A stretch of 43,860 nucleotides of DNA from Sporolactobacillus vineae DSM 21990 = SL153. GTDB taxonomy: Bacteria > Bacillota > Bacilli > Bacillales > Sporolactobacillaceae. The stretch is taken from contig NZ_KB899058.1 in assembly GCF_000377985.1 (NCBI RefSeq), forward strand, positions 1-43,860. Reading direction: 5' to 3'. The notes under the pieces were generated by a model, which worked only from the letters and a program-made list of their open reading frames with translations, was not told the origin of the DNA and ran no database searches. Made by a program: the position numbers and the translations under genes. Each line of letters begins with the position of its first letter. Positions within the stretch are counted from its first letter, which is position 1. This document shows, in pieces, positions 38,274 to 43,860 of the stretch.

Positions 38274-38851
38274 TAGAAACCTCTTTTCAATTGCGTCAAT
38301 CAGATGGACAAGCGATTGATGCTCTACTTTTTTCACCAGACGGACACCGTATTAAAATTTCAGTGATACTATACCATATCTTGAAGTCGTAAAAATCAGT
38401 AATTTCCGCATGTTTTGTCGCAGATTAACAGGTATTTTCTTCAAAACCAGATGCCCATCAGTTCCATATTCAAATTTTCGCTGTCCTCCCTCTTTGAAAT
38501 GCCTGTTCATCTCTTTTGCCATAAAACTGTAAGGTATGTTACATTAAAGAGTTACTTTCTTAAACCAAATTTTACTTTATCCGGAAGATGATTACGGGCT
38601 CACGTTTTCATTGGCCAATATTAAAAGTTAGTATCGTTCATCGGTTTTATCATTTTTACGGAGAGGTTCTTTTGAAAAGCTCTGTTAAACTGGTCTGTTT
38701 TTTTCGCTTGAGCTCGCTTCAGGATACATTCCCCCTGATTGCGGTAAAAAGTTTATTGATTGATGCACCCAAATGATTACGGAGACCAAACCTGGGAAAA
38801 GGAATGTTTCCGTATCAATTTACATCCGGTGATGAATGCTCATCAGACAAA
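38274..38851. other. AT-rich gene-free stretch
   Basis: No convincing coding region. On the minus strand an extended -10 (TGGTATAGT, near 38368) could drive the truncated flippase gene. A TTG-started 34-codon frame at 38671-38776 has a GGAGAGG site but no recognisable product. The rest holds nothing I can identify. Confidence 0.4.
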
Positions 38852-38898
38852 GAAGCATCCCGACCATTCCTCAACCACAGGAATTGCCGGGATGCTTC
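38852..38898 (-). terminator. Hairpin terminator of the acyl-CoA synthetase gene
   Basis: An 11-bp stem (GAAGCATCCCG/CGGGATGCTTC) encloses a second stem (ATTCCT/AGGAAT), 26 bases after the gene's stop; only a weak TTT follows on the minus strand. Confidence 0.7.
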
Positions 38899-38923
38899 AA
38901 ATCGATTTAGATTTCCTAGATCA

Positions 38924-40576
38924 TCATGCTAAGTTCCGCCCATAGCGCAAGATCTTTCGTGTCGTGGTTTTCTCAAATTCCTTTTCAAGCACTTCGAACA
39001 TGCGAATGTGCTTGTAGCCGGGCATTTTATTGTTGACGTCATCGATGATCGATTTGATATTCGCATAGATTTCTTCTTTCGTCGGCAGGTGACCGAGAAT
39101 ACCGGCGATATTGTCAAAATTCGGAAAGATTTTGGCTTTGACACAGGTCTCGCCCTGACGAGAGTTCCCTGAAAGAATCAGTGCCTCGCTGATCGACTTC
39201 TTTTCCAGGAGCCGCGCTTCCAGTTCCTCCGGATAAATGTTCTTGCCATTGGCGGTAACGATCACGTTCTTCATCCGGCCTTTGATATACAAGAAGCCAT
39301 CCTTGTCCAGACAGCCCAAATCACCGGTACAGAAATAACCGTTGCGAAAGGCGCCGGCCGTTGCTTCGGGATCATTGTAATAGCCAAGCATGATATTATC
39401 GCCTTTTGCGAGAATTTCCCCGACACCGGCTGCATTGGGGTGATCGATCTTCAATTCAACACCGGGAACGGCCACGCCGGTGGACGACGGATTGAAATAG
39501 AAATCGTTGTTGCCGGCCAGGAGCGGCGCGCATTCAGTAAGCCCATAACCCTGCAAAGGGCGGATGCCGAGGGCGAGAAAGTCTTCCACAACATCCGGGG
39601 ACAGATCTGCGGCACCGACAATGCACGTGTGAATTTTACCCCCCAGAGCTTTTTTCACCTTATGACGAATGATCATTCGTAAATATACAGGCAGTTTCCC
39701 GAGAGCCTCTGAAATCGAGAAATTTTCGAAGCTTGATCGATATTTTTCCGGACAGCCTTTGATGATGGTTGCCTGAAGCCGTTTGTCAACAAGCTCAAGC
39801 AGCGCAGGAACGACCACAAGTATCGTGGGATGGTATTCAAGAATATTGCGGCGGATCGCATTCAGGCTGTCTGCATAGGCGATACAGGCGCCACGCGACA
39901 GGATCAGCAGGCAGTTTAGCGTACATTCATAAGTATGGTGAAGGGGCAGAATCGATAGCGTCTTATCTCGGGATGTCACTTTCACGATTCTTGACGTGGA
40001 AAAGATATTCGCGCAAATGTTCTTTTGCGACAGACAGACACCCTTGGAATGCCCGGACGTACCGGAAGTGAAAATCAGAACGCTCATGTCCTCTTCCCTA
40101 ACCGGAAGCCTGTCAATCCGGCGGTCGTTCACCGGCATCGCCGGCAGATTTCTTTGCAGCGACAGGAGCAATAGACCGCTCCCGACCAGCGGCTTCAGGC
40201 GTTCGAGTATTTCGGCGTCCGCGCAGATCGCCGAACAGCCGGCGGAAGCAATAAAGTCGCGCATATCTTCCGGCGACAGCTCGCGATCAATCGCAACAGC
40301 TGCGCCGACCGTCGCCGCGCACAGATAATGCAGCACCCACGGGTAACTGTTTTTACCGATCACAGCAATGCGCTTTCCCTGCAGACGAGCATTCAGAAAA
40401 TGCGTGCCAAGCGCCCTGTAGTCCTCTTTAAACTGTGAATACGTGACATACTTATAGTGACCGTTTCCTATTTTTATCTGAAAAGCAGTTTTTTTCGCAA
40501 ACTTCAGCGCACTGCCGTAAACCATTTCCCGAAAATTTTCATATTCAGTTGCTGCATTCAGCTTTTGTGCGGACAA
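38924..40576 (-). CDS. AMP-forming acyl-CoA synthetase (long-chain fatty acid type)
   Basis: Activates a carboxylic acid with ATP and CoA. The 550-residue protein has the P-loop FTSGTSGHSKGV, the adenylate motif GYGLTECAPLL, the hinge region CTGDLGCLDKDGFLYIKGR and the catalytic lysine in the C-terminal TRKILRYGRN. The length and the KGDNIMLGYYNDPEAT motif resemble long-chain fatty acyl-CoA synthetases. The start is the TTG at 40576 with AGGGGGTG seven bases upstream; the frame continues 31 codons further without a site. It is a single-gene unit with no fatty-acid degradation genes nearby, so the substrate is not certain. Confidence 0.88.
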   Translation of the reverse strand: MSAQKLNAATEYENFREMVYGSALKFAKKTAFQIKIGNGHYKYVTYSQFKEDYRALGTHFLNARLQGKRIAVIGKNSYPWVLHYLCAATVGAAVAIDRELSPEDMRDFIASAGCSAICADAEILERLKPLVGSGLLLLSLQRNLPAMPVNDRRIDRLPVREEDMSVLIFTSGTSGHSKGVCLSQKNICANIFSTSRIVKVTSRDKTLSILPLHHTYECTLNCLLILSRGACIAYADSLNAIRRNILEYHPTILVVVPALLELVDKRLQATIIKGCPEKYRSSFENFSISEALGKLPVYLRMIIRHKVKKALGGKIHTCIVGAADLSPDVVEDFLALGIRPLQGYGLTECAPLLAGNNDFYFNPSSTGVAVPGVELKIDHPNAAGVGEILAKGDNIMLGYYNDPEATAGAFRNGYFCTGDLGCLDKDGFLYIKGRMKNVIVTANGKNIYPEELEARLLEKKSISEALILSGNSRQGETCVKAKIFPNFDNIAGILGHLPTKEEIYANIKSIIDDVNNKMPGYKHIRMFEVLEKEFEKTTTRKILRYGRNLA

Positions 40577-40744
40577 TGGCCTGCACCCCCTGTTTTCTCT
40601 CTTGGCCTTGCTGACAAGTATTCGGACACGATACACATCAATACGTGCACAGAGGTTAAAATGTTTCACTCACAGGCTTAAAAAAAGTGTCATGACAAGC
40701 CCTACTTGAAAACTATTTCTTAAAGGAGAAAACCATACCACAGA

Positions 40745-40789
40745 AACACCGGCGGCAGATTGTGTCTCTGGATTTCTGCCACCGGTGTT
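40745..40789 (-). terminator. Hairpin terminator of the 40.8-kb dehydrogenase gene
   Basis: A 15-bp stem with one mismatch (AACACCGGYGGCAGA and its complement); followed by TTTCTG on the minus strand, so the T-run is weak. Confidence 0.7.
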
Positions 40790-40821
40790 CAGATGTTCCA
40801 TGTCTATTTTGTGGGAAACGA

Positions 40822-41757
40822 TCAGTTGGTTTGTTTGTCCAGCAGCTGGAATTTTTCCTTGATCGTATCCGCAGAATGTTTGAATTTTGCTTCCTCTTCA
40901 TCAGTCAGCGGCAGCGTGGTGACTTCTTCAACACCATGCTTGCCGATGATCGCCGGCTGGCCGACATAGGTGCCGTACTTCTCGCTGTAACAGGAGCAGA
41001 TGTATGCCGCTCTGGCATCAGCAAGTACAGCCTGGCTCAGTTTTACGGCGCAGGTCGCGATCGCCCAGTTTGTATAATGCTTGCCGACATAAACTTCCCA
41101 GCCGCCGCGACGTGCGGCTTCTTCCAGTGCAGTCAGATCCAGGCCGCGCTGCCTGGCCAGTTCGGTCACAGCCAGACCGTTTACCTGAACCGTCGACCAG
41201 GCTGTAAACTGGGATTCGCCGTGTTCACCGTAGACATAACCGGACACATTCTTCGGGTCGACATCAAATTTGTCCGAGACGACTTTCTGCATCCGGGCGG
41301 TATCCAGGAACGTTCCGGTCGCAAAGATTTGCTGCCGGCTGAGTCCTGTATTTTCCTGTAAATACTGTGTGATCGCGTCGCAAGGATTCATCGTATCAAT
41401 CGCGACACCATGGAAACCGGATGCCTTAATCTTCGGGGCAATGTCTTTGACAATTTCTTTTGTATATGTAAATTCTGCCCAACGGTTTCCCTGTGCCTGC
41501 GGTTCTTCATAGGCGTGAATATTGCCGGCCGTGATGAACAGAATGTCCGTATCAGCCAGCTCGCTGTAATCATTGATCTTAATGATCGTCCGCGTGTCGA
41601 TTCGACCCTGCATGTCCTGCAAATCCAGCTGCTCGGCACGGGCCAGCTTCTCATTCGTGTCGATAATCGTCAGTTCATCCGCAATACCCTTACTGACCAG
41701 AGTGTAGGCAACTGCCGCGCCAACGTGGCCAATGCCAATGATTGCGTATTTCCTCAT
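40822..41757 (-). CDS. L-2-hydroxyisocaproate/L-lactate dehydrogenase family enzyme
   Basis: NAD-dependent L-2-hydroxyacid dehydrogenase, 311 residues. Rossmann motif GIGHVG (8-13), mobile-loop Arg92, Asp152/Arg155 in LDTARM, catalytic His179 in YGEHGESQF. The loop before Arg92 reads GNIHAYEEPQAQGNR, with an insertion relative to classic LDH, and the overall sequence resembles L-2-hydroxyisocaproate dehydrogenase of lactic acid bacteria more than fermentative LDH. It shares about the same layout as the enzyme at 16.1 kb but is clearly not a recent duplicate. It is a single-gene unit. An AT-rich region with the dyad TTATCA-TAAA-TGATAA (41805-41820) lies upstream; the promoter itself is unclear. 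Confidence 0.87.
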   Translation of the reverse strand: MRKYAIIGIGHVGAAVAYTLVSKGIADELTIIDTNEKLARAEQLDLQDMQGRIDTRTIIKINDYSELADTDILFITAGNIHAYEEPQAQGNRWAEFTYTKEIVKDIAPKIKASGFHGVAIDTMNPCDAITQYLQENTGLSRQQIFATGTFLDTARMQKVVSDKFDVDPKNVSGYVYGEHGESQFTAWSTVQVNGLAVTELARQRGLDLTALEEAARRGGWEVYVGKHYTNWAIATCAVKLSQAVLADARAAYICSCYSEKYGTYVGQPAIIGKHGVEEVTTLPLTDEEEAKFKHSADTIKEKFQLLDKQTN

Positions 41758-41845
41758 CTCTCTGCCTCCATTTTCGTATTGATAATATCCTTAATACGTT
41801 TATCTTATCATAAATGATAATCTTCTGAATCAATCGAATAGCATA

Positions 41846-41934
41846 ATCAGGCACGAGAAAGATATTTTGTGAACCATCCTGATTTAAGAGGATTGCTGCC
41901 AGTGATTGGCGCTCAGATTTTCTCGTCTCCGGAC
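41846..41934. repeat. Two degenerate family B-like units in inverted orientation
   Basis: AATCAGGCACGAGAAAGA at 41846-41863 resembles the lead-in of the family B array (AATCAGCCACGAGAAAGA, 17175-17192). On the other strand, TCCGGAGACGAGAAAATCTG near 41914-41933 resembles another unit. They form an inverted pair flanking 50 bases between the permease and dehydrogenase genes. A further dyad (TGAACCATC/GATGGTTCA, 41870 and 41942) is superimposed. Confidence 0.45.
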
Positions 41935-41954
41935 GGCGCCTGATGGTTCAGATC

Positions 41955-43313
41955 TTACGTGTTATCCCGTTTGTATATACCAAATGCATAGTAACAGGCA
42001 ACCACGAGACAAAGAAAGATAATCCCGACAATCAGCGACAGCCGCGTGTCCGGGTTGAACCACATCCCGACTAATACGACAATTAAAAAGGCAATCGTCA
42101 GATAGTTTGAAAAAGGTGCAAGCGGCATTCTGAATGGGTGCTCCCGCAACTCAGCTCCCTTAATCCTTCTGAACCGGAGCTGGCTGATCAGGATAACGAA
42201 CCAGGGAACCATGCCTGGAAGGACACTCGCACTGTAAACGTACACAAAGATTTTCGGCGGTGCGACAAAATTCAGAACAACCCCTATGGCCAGACCGATG
42301 AGCACCGCAATCGTGCCATACAGCGGTACACCGTTCCCGGAGACTTTTTTGAAACTTTTTGGCGCCTGTCCGAATACACCGAGCGTATAAAGCATCCGTC
42401 CGGCACTGTAAATACCGCTGTTGCACCCGGACATGGCAGCTGTAATGACAACAAAGTTTATGATCGCCGCCGCAGCGGTAATACCGATTTTAGAGAATGT
42501 AATGACAAATGGGCTGCCCAGTTCATTAAGCTGATCCCACGGATAGACGGTGACAATGACAAAGATTGCCCCGATATAGAAAATCAGAACGCGCCAGATA
42601 ATGTTCTGGATCGCACGGGCCAGCGTCTTTTGCGGATGCTTCGCCTCACCGGCCGTAATGCCGATGAGCTCGACCCCCTGGAAAGCAGCGACGACAAGCG
42701 ATAATGAAAAGAAAAAGCCTTCCCATCCCTTTGTGAAAAAGCCGCCGTGTGCCCAGAGATTCGATAAACCGATCGCTCTGCCCGAATTGCCGAACCCGAA
42801 GAAAATCAGTCCGATTCCGGCAATAATCATCAAGATGATGGTCACGACCTTGATCATCGCAAACCAGAATTCAAATTCGCCGAACGACCGGACGGAAACC
42901 AAATTCGCCGTGCCGAGAATAATGACCACGAGGACACTTGGGATCCAGGCCGGCAGCTCCGGGAACCAGAATTTCATGTAGGCCCCTACGGCGATCACTT
43001 CGGACATGCCGACGATGATCCATTGGAACCAATTGCTCCACGCCGTCAGATAACCCGCCAGCGGATGAATATACTTGCGCCCGAATGTCGCAAATGATCC
43101 GGTGCTCGGCTCAACGTATAACATTTCCCCCATCGCCCGCATGATAAAGAAAATAAACAGGCCGCTGATCGCATAAGCGAGCAGCACGGACGGACCCGTC
43201 CACTGAATCGTACTGGCCGAACCCATAAACAAACCCACACCGATCGTGCCGCCCAGTGCAATCATTTGAATATGGCGCGCACTAAGGCCTCTCTTTAATT
43301 TCTCTCTCTCCAC
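41955..43313 (-). CDS. Amino acid permease (APC superfamily, AAT type)
   Basis: A 452-residue, 12-segment membrane protein. The start [21 protein letters not shown] is the unwound first helix of the amino-acid-polyamine-cation family; the second signature is [20 protein letters not shown]. It resembles the D-serine/D-alanine/glycine and YbxG/AapA-like branch; the exact substrate cannot be given. The start is a GTG with AAGGGTG seven bases upstream. Its leader (about 43330-43480) can fold into two hairpins, which suggests regulation at the RNA level. Confidence 0.9.
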   Translation of the reverse strand: MEREKLKRGLSARHIQMIALGGTIGVGLFMGSASTIQWTGPSVLLAYAISGLFIFFIMRAMGEMLYVEPSTGSFATFGRKYIHPLAGYLTAWSNWFQWIIVGMSEVIAVGAYMKFWFPELPAWIPSVLVVIILGTANLVSVRSFGEFEFWFAMIKVVTIILMIIAGIGLIFFGFGNSGRAIGLSNLWAHGGFFTKGWEGFFFSLSLVVAAFQGVELIGITAGEAKHPQKTLARAIQNIIWRVLIFYIGAIFVIVTVYPWDQLNELGSPFVITFSKIGITAAAAIINFVVITAAMSGCNSGIYSAGRMLYTLGVFGQAPKSFKKVSGNGVPLYGTIAVLIGLAIGVVLNFVAPPKIFVYVYSASVLPGMVPWFVILISQLRFRRIKGAELREHPFRMPLAPFSNYLTIAFLIVVLVGMWFNPDTRLSLIVGIIFLCLVVACYYAFGIYKRDNT

Positions 43314-43340
43314 ACAACTTCACCCTTCTGTTCTTTTTTC

Positions 43341-43458
43341 TGAAACCATCAAGATCCGTCAGGAAAAGTGTTCTAATGTATCTCAGTGCTCCTGACAGCA
43401 GACAATGGTTTCATTTTAACAATGATTTCCCTTCCTGTCTCGCCGATGACGAAACAGG
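43341..43458 (-). ncRNA. Candidate structured leader RNA of the amino acid permease
   Basis: On the minus strand: a first hairpin CCTGTTTCG/CGAGACAGG (43434-43458, one G-U pair), then a large nested stem with outer arms TGAAACCAT/ATGGTTTCA (43413-43341) and inner arms GTCAGGA/TCCTGAC (43396-43358) around a 25-base loop. No T-run follows, so it is not a terminator. I see no T-box, lysine, glycine or c-di-AMP riboswitch signature. It fills much of the gene-free stretch 43314-43693. Confidence 0.45.
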
Positions 43459-43517
43459 TTGCCGCTCCGCTCAGTTCCCGATGAGATGATTAATGTGATA
43501 GATCTATGAACAGCTAG

Positions 43518-43601
43518 AGTTGATCCTAATCAGGGAAAAGTCGATCCTAATCAGGACGAAGTTGATCCTATTCCGCTTAAAGTTATAATGAACGAAACTA
43601 G
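43518..43601. repeat. 21-bp-period repeat array, family C
   Basis: Units beginning AGTTGATCCTAATC start at 43518, 43539, 43560 and a degenerate one at 43581: exactly 21 bases apart. It lies 90 bases before the IS110 transposase start and may be a preferred landing site or part of the element's left end. Confidence 0.85.
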
Positions 43602-43693
43602 CCCCACTATCGCAGCAACGTGGGTTGATTGAAGTACAATAAAAATGCATCAAGGACTTCAAACAGAGCCACAACGCGAAGGGAGCTAGCATA

Positions 43694-43860
43694 ATGAATC
43701 ATAACATAATTTACGTCGGTTTGGATGTTTCTAAGGATAAGATTGCCATGGCGGTCGCTCCGGAAGGCCGGCGCCAGCCGGATTATATCGGGATGATGCC
43801 TAATCAGGCTTCGGCAATACTCCGACAAATGAAGCGGTTAGGAAAACCCGAGCAACTCCG
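43694..43860 (+). mobile_element. IS110-family transposase, N-terminal part (runs off the window)
   Basis: The frame starts MNHNIIYVGLDVSKDKIAMAV, the RuvC-like DEDD N-terminus of IS110/IS1111 transposases with the first catalytic Asp in GLDVSKD, and stays open to the last base. GAAGGGA lies nine bases before the ATG. Only 55 codons are visible, so neither the C-terminal Tnp_20 serine domain nor the element's right end can be judged. In IS110-type elements the non-coding left end encodes the bridge RNA that sets target and donor choice; the 43602-43693 interval would be part of it. Confidence 0.9.

Noticed and set aside
38671-38776. 34-codon leader-peptide-like frame with a GGAGAGG site
   Set aside because: No homologue, no attenuator structure and no gene directly downstream on the same strand.
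43314-43480. T-box or known amino-acid riboswitch in the permease leader
   Set aside because: No AGGGTGGNACCGCG motif and no lysine or glycine aptamer core could be found by eye.

Overview
The window looks like chromosome from a spore-forming, low-GC-phylum (Bacillota) rod in the order Bacillales. Evidence is the Bacillus-type gene order rlmCD-dagK-gatBAC-camS-ligA-pcrA-yerC and purEKBCSQLFMNHD, a guanine riboswitch and PurR-type boxes ahead of the purine operon, and a forespore protein gene (tlp) behind a sigma-G-like promoter. The fairly high GC for a Bacillales, plus one D-lactate and two L-lactate-type dehydrogenases, makes a Sporolactobacillus-like lactic acid producer my best guess; this is inference, not proof.

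Layout. (1) 1-1830 is a graveyard of mobile and defence DNA: the end of a DDE transposase, a collapsed IS66 tnpA/tnpB remnant, an McrB restriction ATPase fragment fused to a GyrI-like fragment, a small conserved gene, a VanZ-like membrane protein gene, and an array that resembles IS21-family ends. (2) 1944-14044, nearly all on the minus strand, is housekeeping: rRNA methyltransferase, lipid kinase, the GatCAB amidotransferase operon, lipoprotein CamS, DNA ligase, PcrA helicase and a YerC regulator; pcrB, usually next to pcrA, is absent. (3) 14268-17083 holds a HAD phosphatase, an EamA transporter and a 2-hydroxyacid dehydrogenase. (4) 17382-30122 is a complete 12-gene IMP biosynthesis operon (PRPP to IMP), read on the minus strand from a sigma-A promoter with a PurBox pair and a guanine riboswitch, and closed by a terminator after purD. 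(5) 30449-32515 holds yebG, a small membrane protein gene and the purine permease gene pbuG, which has its own PurBox pair with the same geometry. (6) 32911-36940 has ldhD, a TetR-controlled ABC transporter operon with two operators around its promoter, and cyanase. (7) 37011-41757 has tlp, a CHY zinc-finger gene, a truncated AT-rich flippase gene, an acyl-CoA synthetase gene and a second L-type dehydrogenase. (8) 41955-43860 has an amino acid permease with a structured leader and the start of an IS110-family transposase at the right edge.

The least explained signal is a set of short intergenic arrays with an exact 20- or 21-bp period (three sequence families, four main arrays at about 3.5, 15.9, 17.2 and 43.5 kb, plus degenerate single units near 41.9 kb). 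Three of the four main arrays lie between the terminator of one gene and the promoter of the next. They are not CRISPRs and match no element I can name.
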